Part shown: piece after piece, positions 1 through 8,617 of the stretch
How the letters are laid out: every line of letters starts with the position of its first letter
Numbering within the stretch: position 1 is the stretch's first letter
Source: Bacteroidota bacterium
GTDB lineage: Bacteria; Bacteroidota; Bacteroidia; Bacteroidales; JAAYUG01
Assembly (NCBI GenBank): GCA_029571215.1
Contig: JAKPTE010000009.1
Span: 1 to 64,000 of the forward strand
Length of the DNA stretch: 64,000 bases
Reading direction: 5' to 3'
The notes under the pieces: generated by a model
Database searches by the model: none
Seen by the model: the letters and a program-made list of their open reading frames with translations, nothing else
Told to the model about the DNA's origin: nothing
Program-made: the position numbers and the translations under genes

Positions 1-2
1 AA

Positions 3-230
3 TATGAGGTTTTTAACGAGGCTACTGCACTTCATATTTAAATTTATTCAATTCACAGCGCGGAATGTAAAGCATACAATGTGGATACTATGAATATTCA
101 TCCGTTCAAGTTGAATTTATCCTTCAATCCAGATAATGCATTGGAAGTGCAATGTACTGATGCATTTTACGAAATCTTGCGTGAGAATATTCGGGTTAAC
201 TCCGATGGTTCGGATATTCAGTCGGACTGA
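3..230 (+). pseudogene. Fragment of a broken or truncated coding sequence
   Basis: Read from base 3, the frame gives YEVFNEATALHI, a TAA at 39-41, then an open stretch of about 62 residues ending in TGA at 228-230. That stretch includes LNLSFNPDNALEVQCTD and IRVNSDGSDIQSD. The composition on both sides of the TAA looks coding, which suggests the 3' end of a gene carrying an in-frame stop. A 46-residue ORF from the ATG at 90 is the other possibility. I recognise no family. The gene would start left of the window, so intactness cannot be judged. Confidence 0.3.
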
Positions 231-433
231 AAGGTGATGATTGCCTTTCAACTGGATTCATCAGGCTAAAATATTCTTTATTCAAAAGGTCAGCAATAAT
301 AGTTTATGTTATTTACACTGTGTTAAAATTCATGTCTTTTCTATAATATTTTCTTTACAAAATCATATACATTCTGTAACATATGCGATATAGATTATGA
401 ATTAACATTGTGAAGCATTTAGTTGAGTATAAA

Positions 434-1369
434 ATGAGCAAAAAAATTGTCTCGCTTATGTTGTTCTTTCTGATACCTTTTTCGGCTAAAAATAACAGAA
501 TATCTGAAGTTATTGATGCACCTTCAGTACGTGAATTAAGAATTCTATCATGGAATATTTATATGTTGCCTCAGGCAATAACATTGACAGATAATGCGAA
601 AAGAGCAAGATGTATTGGCGAATTTCTCAGAAACGGAGAATTTGATATCATTCTTTTCCAGGAGGCATTTACGGCAAAAAATCGAAGTATAATATATAAG
701 GAGATAATGGATACTTATCCATATACATATGGTCCTGCCAACAATAATCAATTTGATATTCGTTTGAACAGTGGTTTATGGGTGGTCAGCAAAATTCCGT
801 TGCGATGGATTGATGCGATAGAATTTCGTAATTCGGCCGGATTTGATGCTTTTGCAAGAAAAGGTGCTTTAATGCTGGAAGGCGAATTGAATCGTTTACG
901 GTTCCAGATTGTCAATACCCATTTTCATGCAGGTAAATATAATAATGTGCGGATACTGCAGAGCCGGCAGCTCCGGTCAGAACTTCTGGATGTGTATAAG
1001 AAGGAGGGAGTTGTTCAGATTGTAGGAGGTGATTTTAATGTTGATAAAAACGATGATGCATCATTCAGTGAGCTTATTTATGAACTGGATGCGAGGGATT
1101 ATTATTCAGGACATTTGTGCAGCTACGACAAAGTAACCAATGATCTTGCTGGTGGTGGAGACCAGGGTAATTCATTGATTGATCATATTTTTTTCAGAAA
1201 CCATGCTTTTGCTGGATTGCATGTCATAGGGCGTGTACTCAGGGTAAAAAAGGGATGGTCTGAACGGCATCACGACCTGTCCGATCATTATCCTGTTTCT
1301 GCCACGGTGTCGTTGCTGGAAGAAGTAACGTCTGTTTATGCTGAATATTCCATGTTTAGCCGCAATTAG
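434..1369 (+). CDS. Secreted endonuclease/exonuclease/phosphatase-fold phosphodiesterase, sphingomyelinase-like
   Basis: This is a 311-residue protein of the EEP (DNase I-like) superfamily, closest in layout to bacterial neutral sphingomyelinase C. Members hydrolyse phosphodiesters using Mg2+. The conserved motifs appear in order: SWNIYMLPQ near residue 40, ILFQEAF near 73, NTHFHAG near 165, GGDFNVDK near 200, and the C-terminal SDHYP. Together these supply the expected Asn, Glu, His, Asp and His residues. An N-terminal hydrophobic stretch after MSKK (LMLFFLIPFSA) looks like a signal peptide, so it is probably exported. A GTG at 410 would add eight residues before this signal, so I chose the ATG at 434. 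It stands alone, on the opposite strand to the TolC operon. The substrate (sphingolipid, other phospholipid or nucleic acid) cannot be settled from sequence alone. Confidence 0.8.
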   Translation: MSKKIVSLMLFFLIPFSAKNNRISEVIDAPSVRELRILSWNIYMLPQAITLTDNAKRARCIGEFLRNGEFDIILFQEAFTAKNRSIIYKEIMDTYPYTYGPANNNQFDIRLNSGLWVVSKIPLRWIDAIEFRNSAGFDAFARKGALMLEGELNRLRFQIVNTHFHAGKYNNVRILQSRQLRSELLDVYKKEGVVQIVGGDFNVDKNDDASFSELIYELDARDYYSGHLCSYDKVTNDLAGGGDQGNSLIDHIFFRNHAFAGLHVIGRVLRVKKGWSERHHDLSDHYPVSATVSLLEEVTSVYAEYSMFSRN

Positions 1370-1526
1370 TCGTTACGGGAAAAAGGCTAAGCCGCGTCCT
1401 GCTTATTGCTCAGAAGTTGTATTTTGATGCAAAAAATCATTAGTAGCAGAACCCATTCCTGATATCTGCGAACAGTGAACATCATGCCATAAAATGCGGT
1501 AATAAATCTTTTTCTGCTGATCTTGA

Positions 1527-2864
1527 TTATTTCAACTCAATGTTGTTCCCCATGTAAAAGGAAAGGATTTTTGTCTTGAAGATGAATTCGTACTTTGCCT
1601 GCAAAAGATCGGCCCGCGCTTTGGTCAGGTTTTTCTTCCCTTCATTGTATTCAACAGCACTCACCAGGCCAACCCCAAATTTCTGCTCGGTGTATTTAAA
1701 TGCCTCTTCGTTTGCCTTAACGGCTTCTGCGGCCGACCGGTATTTCTCAAGAGCTGCAATTGCATCGGCATGAGCCTGCTGGATGGTTTTATAAAGGTCA
1801 AGCTTTGCTTCCCTGAGTTGCAGTTCGGCATCATTGCGGGCGATTTTTGCATTGCTGATATCGCGCTGGGTTGCATAGCGGCTGAACAGGGGAATATTGA
1901 TTCCGAACTGAATGGTCTTTGACATATTGTTGCGCAGCTGCTGTTCGTAGGAATAATATTGGGTCTGAAGTTCCGAATAGTAGGTGTACACCTGCGACTG
2001 TAGCGTTATATCAGGAAATCTGGCTCCGCGGGCCATGGCAAGATCTTTCTGCGCCGCCTTTACCATGTACTCTGCCATTCTGATCTGCGGCATTTCTTTT
2101 TCGGCAACGGCATAAATCTCTTCCACTTCCGGTGCAACCAATGCTTCATCGATCTGTGCAGTGACGGGCCTTGCAATTTCAAACCCTTCGGCCGAATCAA
2201 GGTCGAGCAACTGTGTGAGCGTCAGGTAAGCAATTTTGAGGTTGTTCGATGCATTGATAACTTCCAGACGGTCAGTTGCTTCCTGTGCCTGGATTTGCAG
2301 CAGATCTCCCATGGCTTTGTTGCCAACATCCACCAGTTTTCGCATCTTTTCCACCTGAAGCCGGGTAACCTCAAGTTGTGCTTTCGCCACTTCCAGAATT
2401 TCCTGGCTGAAAAGAATCTGCAGGTAGGCAGTGGCAATATTCAACGTAACATCATTTTTCGCCTTTTCAACTCCCGCCAGTTTTGCCATCAGGTTGAACT
2501 GTTGCCGTTTAACATTATTGATATTTTGCAATCCATTGAAAATCGTCATGTTGGCTCCGACTCCCATTGATTGTGACTGGTAATTCTGTTCCACAAAATC
2601 GTAAGTGGTAGGATCAACGGTACGTCCAAAATTGAATGAATGATTGAATCCTGCCCCTACGCCAGGAAGCAGATTCATTTTGGCCTGGAAGGAATTGTTG
2701 GACGACACGTCGGCTGCCAGTTCCTGTCGCTTGATGGTGATATTGTGATCGAGGGCATACTGAATACATTCTTCCAGCGTCCACACCTTCTGGGCAAGGG
2801 AAGTACCTGTTCCTGCAAAGAAAATTGCCGCAACGACGGCAAAACATGTTATTCGCATTGTCAT
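1527..2864 (-). CDS. tolC: TolC-family outer membrane efflux protein
   Basis: A 445-residue protein with a Sec signal peptide (MTMRITCFAV to about residue 25, ending SLAQ) and two outer-membrane efflux repeats, the usual length for the family. It should trimerise into an outer membrane channel and periplasmic tunnel and act as the exit duct for the adaptor/ATPase encoded upstream. Long amphipathic coiled-coil helices rich in Ala, Gln and Glu are visible, for example around residues 105-215 and 320-420. It is the last gene of the minus-strand operon, and its ATG lies one base after the stop of the 100-residue gene, implying co-transcription. The symbol is used in the broad family sense; the exported substrate is unknown. 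Confidence 0.9.
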   Translation of the reverse strand: MTMRITCFAVVAAIFFAGTGTSLAQKVWTLEECIQYALDHNITIKRQELAADVSSNNSFQAKMNLLPGVGAGFNHSFNFGRTVDPTTYDFVEQNYQSQSMGVGANMTIFNGLQNINNVKRQQFNLMAKLAGVEKAKNDVTLNIATAYLQILFSQEILEVAKAQLEVTRLQVEKMRKLVDVGNKAMGDLLQIQAQEATDRLEVINASNNLKIAYLTLTQLLDLDSAEGFEIARPVTAQIDEALVAPEVEEIYAVAEKEMPQIRMAEYMVKAAQKDLAMARGARFPDITLQSQVYTYYSELQTQYYSYEQQLRNNMSKTIQFGINIPLFSRYATQRDISNAKIARNDAELQLREAKLDLYKTIQQAHADAIAALEKYRSAAEAVKANEEAFKYTEQKFGVGLVSAVEYNEGKKNLTKARADLLQAKYEFIFKTKILSFYMGNNIELK

Positions 2865-2865
2865 A

Positions 2866-3168
2866 TTAAATCAGTTTCAGTTTTTTTCTGTAAAGAACCT
2901 GTATAAATTTTGAATTTTCTGAAGGATTGAAAATCTGAACCAGTTCCCACTCCGGATCGTATTCCTGAATAGCTTTTTTAAGCCGCGTTATCCGCTTGAG
3001 TGAAAGGGTAATTTCGTCATCATCCGGATGGTTGAATTCGTCTTCCACGTCCCATGGAAAAGATTCGACGCGGAAACTGTAGTGAAGTTTCGACCGGCCT
3101 ATGGACAATTCTACTTCAGCGATCTGGTCGTCACGAAGATAGGGAAGAGGGATGGCAAGTTCTTTCAT
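2866..3168 (-). CDS. Conserved hypothetical protein in efflux operon
   Basis: A 100-residue acidic protein with no signal peptide and no membrane segment, so probably cytoplasmic. It begins MKELAIPLPYLRDDQ. It carries a run of acidic residues in the middle (DVEDEFNHPDDDEI) and a basic C-terminus (YRKKLKLI). I do not recognise a family. It lies between the ABC ATPase (86 bp upstream) and tolC (1 bp downstream), where an ABC permease would normally be expected, but it is far too short and too polar to be one. A regulatory or accessory role in the efflux system is possible but is only inference from position. Confidence 0.7.
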   Translation of the reverse strand: MKELAIPLPYLRDDQIAEVELSIGRSKLHYSFRVESFPWDVEDEFNHPDDDEITLSLKRITRLKKAIQEYDPEWELVQIFNPSENSKFIQVLYRKKLKLI

Positions 3169-3254
3169 TTTTGTTGGTATTATGTTGAATCCGTTTCTAT
3201 ACCCTGTTTTCTGAAGTCATCCTTTCCAGGACGTTTTCGCAGATCTGTTTCCTT

Positions 3255-3938
3255 TCAGTAGGCATGTTTTACGCTTTCGGTAACAACATATCCGTCGAAA
3301 AGCTGGACAATACGGTGGGCTTTTTCTGCATCGGAGGGGGAGTGGGTAACCATAACAATGGTTGTGCCGTCGTTATTGAGTTTGCTCAGGAGGCTCATCA
3401 CTTCTTCTCCGTTGGCTGAATCGAGGTTTCCGGTTGGTTCGTCAGCAAGAATGAGCCTTGGTCTGGAAACCACAGCACGGGCAATGGCAACACGCTGCTG
3501 CTGACCGCCTGAAAGTTGCTGGGGGAAATGTTTTTTACGGTGCGATATCCGCATTCGTTCCATGGCTTCTTCCACTCTATTGCGACGTTCTGCAGCCGAG
3601 ACCTTCATATACAAAAGGGGAAGTTCAATGTTTTCAAAAACCGTAAGCTCGTCAATCAGGTTGAAGCTCTGGAAAACAAATCCGATGTTTCCTTTTCTCA
3701 TGTTGGTGCGAGCCCGCTCACTGAACCGGGAAACTTCATGCCCGTCGAGATAAAACTCTCCACTGGTGGGATTATCCAGGAGCCCCAGAATATTGAGCAG
3801 GGTGGACTTTCCGCAGCCGGAAGGACCCATGACGGCCACAAATTCTCCTTCCTTCACCTCCAGGTTAACGTTGTTGAGGGCGGTCGTTTCTACTTCATCG
3901 GTGCGGAAAACCTTGCTCAGATTGATTGTACGAATCAT
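3255..3938 (-). CDS. ABC transporter ATP-binding protein, MacB/LolD type
   Basis: A 227-residue nucleotide-binding subunit of the type VII (MacB/LolD/FtsE) ABC class. All ATPase motifs are intact: Walker A GPSGCGKST near residue 39, the Q-loop FQSFNL, the signature LSGGQQQRVAIARA near 142, Walker B LILADEPTGNLDS near 161, and the H-loop VTHSP near 198. It should power a FtsX-like membrane permease in a mechanotransmission efflux or lipoprotein-export complex. The adaptor gene lies 20 bp upstream and tolC two genes downstream. No permease is encoded nearby, so its membrane partner must be elsewhere in the genome. Confidence 0.93.
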   Translation of the reverse strand: MIRTINLSKVFRTDEVETTALNNVNLEVKEGEFVAVMGPSGCGKSTLLNILGLLDNPTSGEFYLDGHEVSRFSERARTNMRKGNIGFVFQSFNLIDELTVFENIELPLLYMKVSAAERRNRVEEAMERMRISHRKKHFPQQLSGGQQQRVAIARAVVSRPRLILADEPTGNLDSANGEEVMSLLSKLNNDGTTIVMVTHSPSDAEKAHRIVQLFDGYVVTESVKHAY

Positions 3939-3958
3939 AATGAAAAGTATTAAAAGTG

Positions 3959-5218
3959 CTACTTAAGAATCAGTTTATCAGCGTTGCCAAAATTGTCATA
4001 TCCCGAGACAATTACTTTTTCTCCAGGTTCCAGACCTTCGATAATTTCGTAAAACCTTGGATTCTGGCGTCCGATCCGGATAGCCCGTTTTACGGCAACA
4101 TGCTGTTCGGGGAGAACAACGTACACCCACTGACCACCCGTACTCTGGTAGAAACCACCCCGCGACAGAAGCACAGCTGGCCGGGATTCTCCCAGTTCAA
4201 GCCTGATGCGCGATGTCTGTCCGATCCGGATCTGGGAGGGTACCGAATCATCAAATATCATATCAACAAAAAACCTCCCGTTTTTCACTTCAGGAAAAAT
4301 CTTTTCAATATGGGCCGTGTAATCTTTTCCGCTGAAATCGCAGGCTCCTTTCAGCCCCTTTTTCACCCGGTCAATATAATGCTCGTCAATTTCGGCTTTC
4401 AGCTTGTAAGAGTCCAGAATATTGATGGTTCCGATCCGCGTACCGTAATTAATTACCTCTCCAACTTCGGGATTGAGGGTGGCCAGTTCCCCGTCAACGG
4501 GCGCCTTGATGTCGAGGTTGTCAAGCCGCGCGCGGATGAGGACAAGGTTTTTTTCCATGCGCGAAACCGATGATTCGAGGGCAGCAACCTGAATGGCCCT
4601 GAACATGCTGTCCTGTTTCTGGTTTTCGAGTAAAAGGTTCAGCTTTTCCAGAGAAGCCTGGTATTCTTCTCTTGATTTCTCCAGCTCTTCACGCGAAATG
4701 GAATTGGTTTCGAAAAGTTTTTCATTGTTCCGGAACATTCGCTCCTGTTGTTTGAGAACTTTTCTTGTGTCGATGATGCTGCTCTGATTGATAAGCTGCT
4801 GCTGCACCATCAGCAAACGTGCCTGGCGAAGTTCATTGACAGCCCGCGCAACTTCCGCTTCGTGGTTGGAAATTTCCAGCAGCAGATTGTGGTTGCTCAG
4901 CCGGATAATCACATCTCCCTTATGCAGCTTGCTTCCTTCATCACGGAGTATCTCTTCCACCCGGCCTCCTTCAATCGCATCAAGGTAAATGGTTTGAATG
5001 GGTTCAACCGTTCCTATTACGGCAATATAGTCCTGAAAAATATCGCGTTCAACTGTGGCTATGGTAATCTTGTCGGTTTCTATGTTCAGTTTGGAACTTT
5101 TGTCGCCAAAAAACATGGAATAGATAATCAGGAGCAAAAGAACAGCTATGGCTGAAATCCAGATAGCACGTTTCAGTTGTGGATGTTTTTTTTCAATTTT
5201 TCTGTCCATGCCATTCAT
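3959..5218 (-). CDS. Periplasmic adaptor (membrane-fusion) protein, HlyD/MacA-like
   Basis: A 419-residue adaptor with one N-terminal membrane anchor (about residues 17-36, IWISAIAVLLLLIIYSMFFG) followed by a periplasmic domain. A lipoyl/barrel-sandwich half (VGTVEPIQTIYLDAIEGGRV) precedes a long coiled-coil hairpin (roughly residues 110-245, rich in Glu, Arg, Leu and Gln). The second lipoyl half (IKAPVDGELATLNPEVGEV) and beta-barrel/membrane-proximal domains follow, ending GEKVIVSGYDNFGNADKL. It bridges the inner membrane complex to TolC. It is first in the operon, divergent from the sigma-54 response regulator gene across about 300 bp, so that regulator is the obvious candidate for controlling it. 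ATG codons at 5218 and 5209 are both possible starts. Confidence 0.9.
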   Translation of the reverse strand: MNGMDRKIEKKHPQLKRAIWISAIAVLLLLIIYSMFFGDKSSKLNIETDKITIATVERDIFQDYIAVIGTVEPIQTIYLDAIEGGRVEEILRDEGSKLHKGDVIIRLSNHNLLLEISNHEAEVARAVNELRQARLLMVQQQLINQSSIIDTRKVLKQQERMFRNNEKLFETNSISREELEKSREEYQASLEKLNLLLENQKQDSMFRAIQVAALESSVSRMEKNLVLIRARLDNLDIKAPVDGELATLNPEVGEVINYGTRIGTINILDSYKLKAEIDEHYIDRVKKGLKGACDFSGKDYTAHIEKIFPEVKNGRFFVDMIFDDSVPSQIRIGQTSRIRLELGESRPAVLLSRGGFYQSTGGQWVYVVLPEQHVAVKRAIRIGRQNPRFYEIIEGLEPGEKVIVSGYDNFGNADKLILK

Positions 5219-5517
5219 AAGGCGTAAGTATTTCCGTGAATTGAAACATTAATTATGCCAAAGAAACTAAAATACTGATATTTAGTGAAATTATCCAATA
5301 ACGTTTTCCCTACATGCCTCGAAACTGTATCAAAATGAAACATGCAGTGTACGAAAACGAACAGATTATGCATACAGGTGGAGGATGGATGTAACACGAT
5401 AGCATCTGATTATGAAGGAATGAATCTTTCTGGTCTGTTAATTGTTGATCTGCATAAAGATGAACCAAATAATGCTTATTTTTACAAAATAATGCATCCA
5501 AATTTTTCGGAAAACGC
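5219..5517. promoter_or_regulatory. Divergent intergenic region between efflux operon and response regulator
   Basis: This 299-bp AT-rich spacer must hold the promoters of both the adaptor/ATPase/tolC operon (minus) and the response regulator/kinase pair (plus). I see no clean TAnnTTTG box and no convincing sigma-54 -24/-12 element. The nearest match is CTGGTCTGTTAATTGTT around 5429, which has the right GG spacing but lacks the GC dinucleotide. No ORF here looks real. Confidence 0.45.
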
Positions 5518-6900
5518 ATGAGTAAAGATGTAAAAACGGGCCGCATACTGGCTGTAGACGATAACGAAGATATTCTTTTTGCCCTCAAATTGTTACTGAA
5601 GCAGCACGTTGAGGTGATCGACACGCTCACTAACCCGGAGCAGATTCCGGCTGCCATGCAGAGAATGCAGTACGATGTTATTCTCCTGGACATGAATTTT
5701 ACCAAAGATGCAATAAGCGGACAGGAGGGGTTTGACTGGCTGTCGAAAATTCTCGAACTGGATCCGGAGGCGGTGGTTGTTTTCATTACAGCATATGGTG
5801 ATGCGGAAAAAGCTGTCAAAGCCATTAAATCGGGTGCAACCGATTTTGTTTTGAAGCCATGGCAGAATGAAAAGCTTCTGGCCACCATTTCGGCTTCTGT
5901 CAAATTAAGAAGATCCCGGCAGGAAGCGGATTCTCTTCGTACAAGGCAGAGGGGAATCAGTGCCGTATACGATATGCCGTATCAGGATTTCATAGGAGCC
6001 AGTGAACCCATGCAAAAAGTATTTGCCACCATACAGAAAGTAGCCAGGACGGATGCCAGTGTCCTGATTTTAGGGGAAAACGGCACGGGAAAGGAGCTTG
6101 TTGCCAGAGCTCTTCACCGGGATTCACCCCGAAAAGATGAAGTGTTTATTGCCGTTGATCTTGGCTCCATTGCTGAAACTCTTTTTGAAAGCGAACTTTT
6201 TGGGCATGAAAAGGGTGCATTTACTGATGCAAAAACGGAAAAGCAGGGTAGATTTGAAATTGCCAATGGGGGAACCCTTTTCCTTGATGAGATTGGAAAT
6301 TTATCGCCCACCCTCCAGAGCAAGCTGCTTACTGTAATTGAGAGAAGGGAAGTAACGCGTGTTGGTTCGAACAAGCCTATACCCGTGGATGTCAGGCTGA
6401 TATGCGCAACCAACAATGATATTTATGACATGGTATCGAAGAATAGTTTCCGCCAGGATTTGCTCTACCGCATCAATACCGTTGAAATACACCTTCCTCC
6501 TTTGAGAGACCGGCTCGATGACCTTCCGTTGCTTACCAACCATTTTCTGAAGATCTATACCAAAAAGTATAAAAAAACCGTTAGGGCTATTTCGGCGGCA
6601 GCCATGAAAAAATTGCAGCAGTATCCCTGGCCGGGAAATGTAAGGGAATTGCAGCATGCTATTGAACGGGCCGTGATCATGAGTGAGGGAGATATACTGG
6701 AGCCCGATGATTTTCTTCTTTCTTCTGTTTCCGGGAAAGCCGGAGAACTTGAACTGGAAACTTACAACCTGGAAGAAATTGAGAAAGCTGTGATTCTGAA
6801 AGTACTGAAACAATATCAGGGAAACGTAAGTCAGGCTGCTGCAGAACTTGGTCTTACGCGCACATCGCTTTACCGACGCATGGAAAAATATGGTCTATAA
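5518..6900 (+). CDS. Sigma-54-dependent response regulator, NtrC family
   Basis: A 460-residue protein with three parts. A receiver domain spans about residues 8-125 with acidic pocket D14/D15, phospho-acceptor D58 (VILLDMNF) and a conserved Lys in FVLKPW. An AAA+ domain spans about 160-390 with Walker A GENGTGKE and Walker B GGTLFLDEIG. A Fis-type helix-turn-helix lies at the C-terminus (GNVSQAAAELGLTRTSLYRR). The sigma-54 contact loop reads GAFTDA instead of the canonical GAFTGA, a form I recall as common in Bacteroidota. It overlaps the downstream kinase gene by 11 bp, forming a two-component pair, and is divergent from the efflux operon, its probable target. Confidence 0.93.
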   Translation: MSKDVKTGRILAVDDNEDILFALKLLLKQHVEVIDTLTNPEQIPAAMQRMQYDVILLDMNFTKDAISGQEGFDWLSKILELDPEAVVVFITAYGDAEKAVKAIKSGATDFVLKPWQNEKLLATISASVKLRRSRQEADSLRTRQRGISAVYDMPYQDFIGASEPMQKVFATIQKVARTDASVLILGENGTGKELVARALHRDSPRKDEVFIAVDLGSIAETLFESELFGHEKGAFTDAKTEKQGRFEIANGGTLFLDEIGNLSPTLQSKLLTVIERREVTRVGSNKPIPVDVRLICATNNDIYDMVSKNSFRQDLLYRINTVEIHLPPLRDRLDDLPLLTNHFLKIYTKKYKKTVRAISAAAMKKLQQYPWPGNVRELQHAIERAVIMSEGDILEPDDFLLSSVSGKAGELELETYNLEEIEKAVILKVLKQYQGNVSQAAAELGLTRTSLYRRMEKYGL

Positions 6901-8245
6901 AAAATTCCGCACGAACGTATTGATAAGGATTATTGTACTCAGCGCCACAATTTTCCTGTTTTTCTATTCCCTCGAAACACGGTTCTATCTTACTCCTGTG
7001 CTGATTGGGATCGTTATCGTTATGCAGATTCTATGGCTGTTTCGCTATACAGACCGGACCAACAGGGAACTGGCGGGATTCCTCGAATCCATCCGTTATG
7101 CCGAGTTTAACCGCTCCTTCCGCATCGAAGGAATGGGTGAGTCATTCAATGAATTGGCAAAGGCTTTTAATGATGTTATCAGGGATTTTCAGGCAGTCCG
7201 GTCTGAAAAAGAAGAACATTTTCATTACCTGCAAAGCATTGTCCAGAATATTGACGTTAGCATTATAGCCTTCCAGCGTGATGGCAGTGTTGAACTGGTT
7301 AATAAAGCTGCCAAAAAACTCTTTCAGGTTGCTACCCTCAAAAACATTCATCTTCTGGAGCCCCTCAGCAAAGACCTGGTTCAGACACTTCTTTCCATTC
7401 AGCCGGGAGAAAACCGCCTCGTGAAAGTCCAGGACAATGAAGACATTCTTCAACTCAGCATCAATGCTACGGAGCTCAGAATTAAAGACAAAGAAATTGT
7501 GCTGGTAGCAATCAAGAACATTCAGAGTGTTCTTGAAGAACAAGAAACGGAAGCCTGGCAGAAACTGATCAGGGTTCTGACCCATGAGATCATGAATTCC
7601 ATTACTCCTATTGCCTCCCTTTCTTCCACCCTCGACATCATGCTGAAGGATGTTATAGGCGAAACTAACGGCAGCACACTGGTGGTGGATATGGACACTG
7701 TGAGTGAAATTCAGCAGGCGTTGCAGACAATCAATAAGCGCAGCACTGGACTCCTGCATTTTGTCAATACCTACCGGAATCTGACGCGGATACCGCAACC
7801 CAACTTCAGAATTCTTAAGGTGCGCGATTTGTTTAATCATATCAGCCTGCTGCTGGAGGAAGAAATGAAAAGAAACGGGATTCAATTCAATATGTCGGTT
7901 GAGCCATCTGAGCTTGAAATTTCTGTAGATGAACAACTTATAGAACAGGTTCTTCTGAATCTGATAAAGAATTCCATGCATGCCCTTGAAGGGAGGAAAG
8001 ATCCTGTGATAGAGATAAAAGCTTTTCTGAACAAGAGGGGAAGGGCAACACTGCAGGTGTATGACAACGGACAGGGAATTCTGCCCGATGTGATTGACAA
8101 AATTTTTATACCCTTTTTCACCACAAAGCCCAGCGGGTCAGGTATTGGTCTGAGTCTATCCCGTCAGATCATCCGATTGCACAACGGAACCATTACTGCT
8201 TCAAGTACTCCCGGAAAGGAAACGGTTTTTACCATGACATTTTAG
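6890..8245 (+). CDS. Sensor histidine kinase, NtrB/AtoS-like
   Basis: A 451-residue membrane kinase. Two N-terminal transmembrane helices (about residues 10-50, IIVLSATIFLFFYSL and VLIGIVIVMQILWLF) flank almost no periplasmic loop, suggesting it senses a membrane or cytoplasmic signal. A linker and a PAS domain (about 115-210) follow. Next come the HisKA dimerisation helix with LTHEIMNSITP and a HATPase domain with the N-box IEQVLLNLIKNSMHAL, DNGQGI and GSGIGLSLSRQI. I chose the ATG at 6890, which overlaps the regulator's stop by 11 bp; a TTG at 6848 would bury the start further inside that gene. It should phosphorylate the upstream response regulator. Confidence 0.92.
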   Translation: MVYKKFRTNVLIRIIVLSATIFLFFYSLETRFYLTPVLIGIVIVMQILWLFRYTDRTNRELAGFLESIRYAEFNRSFRIEGMGESFNELAKAFNDVIRDFQAVRSEKEEHFHYLQSIVQNIDVSIIAFQRDGSVELVNKAAKKLFQVATLKNIHLLEPLSKDLVQTLLSIQPGENRLVKVQDNEDILQLSINATELRIKDKEIVLVAIKNIQSVLEEQETEAWQKLIRVLTHEIMNSITPIASLSSTLDIMLKDVIGETNGSTLVVDMDTVSEIQQALQTINKRSTGLLHFVNTYRNLTRIPQPNFRILKVRDLFNHISLLLEEEMKRNGIQFNMSVEPSELEISVDEQLIEQVLLNLIKNSMHALEGRKDPVIEIKAFLNKRGRATLQVYDNGQGILPDVIDKIFIPFFTTKPSGSGIGLSLSRQIIRLHNGTITASSTPGKETVFTMTF

Positions 8246-8617
8246 CGGAGGCAACGGCTATTTATAAATTTTGGTCTTTCCGGCGCAGGGCCAGTCCTGG
8301 CCGGTTTTGGCGCATAAGGTAAGGCCAAACGATGCTTGTTCCCAAACGATGCATTTTAAAAAACGGGATTATCTTCCTGTTTTCACGTACCGGATCAGCT
8401 CTCCGAATAGGGGACAGCCAAATACAGAAAATCATGGATTGCCCATTTAACACAGAATACAGCACAACTCTGTGACAAATCTGTGGCCAGCTGCGGTAAA
8501 AATCATCCACAGCCCACACTCAATGCCTCACACAAGGCCAATCGCCAACAGCATTATGTTTTTCGACTTTTCCCTCCATGTTTATTTTTATGATATTTTT
8601 GAAAATAAAGTTGGAAT
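8246..8617. other. Intergenic region with decayed dispersed repeat
   Basis: A 372-bp stretch without a credible gene. A minus-strand ORF at 8262-8519 has low-complexity, non-family content and overlaps a dispersed repeat. The inverted repeat GGCCAG-TC-CTGGCC near 8289 has too small a loop to be a good terminator. A -7-like box TATTTTTG at 8594-8601, 16 bp before the downstream ATG, may be the promoter of the sugar kinase gene, but no matching -33 TTTG is present. Confidence 0.5.
8433..8496. repeat. Dispersed intergenic repeat, copy A
   Basis: The segment contains GGATTGC, then AACACAGAATA, then TCTGTGACAAATCTGTGGCC. The last block matches 11286-11313 at 24 of 28 positions and more loosely 11391-11411. 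The same short blocks occur in both intergenic regions, so this looks like a degenerate dispersed noncoding repeat rather than chance. Confidence 0.45.

Noticed and set aside
5425-5445. Possible sigma-54 promoter between the efflux operon and the response regulator
   Set aside because: Spacing fits, but the essential GC dinucleotide is GT and the flanks are poor.
8262-8519. 85-residue minus-strand ORF between the NtrB-like kinase and the PfkB kinase genes
   Set aside because: No recognisable domain, overlaps a dispersed repeat, and composition is unlike neighbouring genes.
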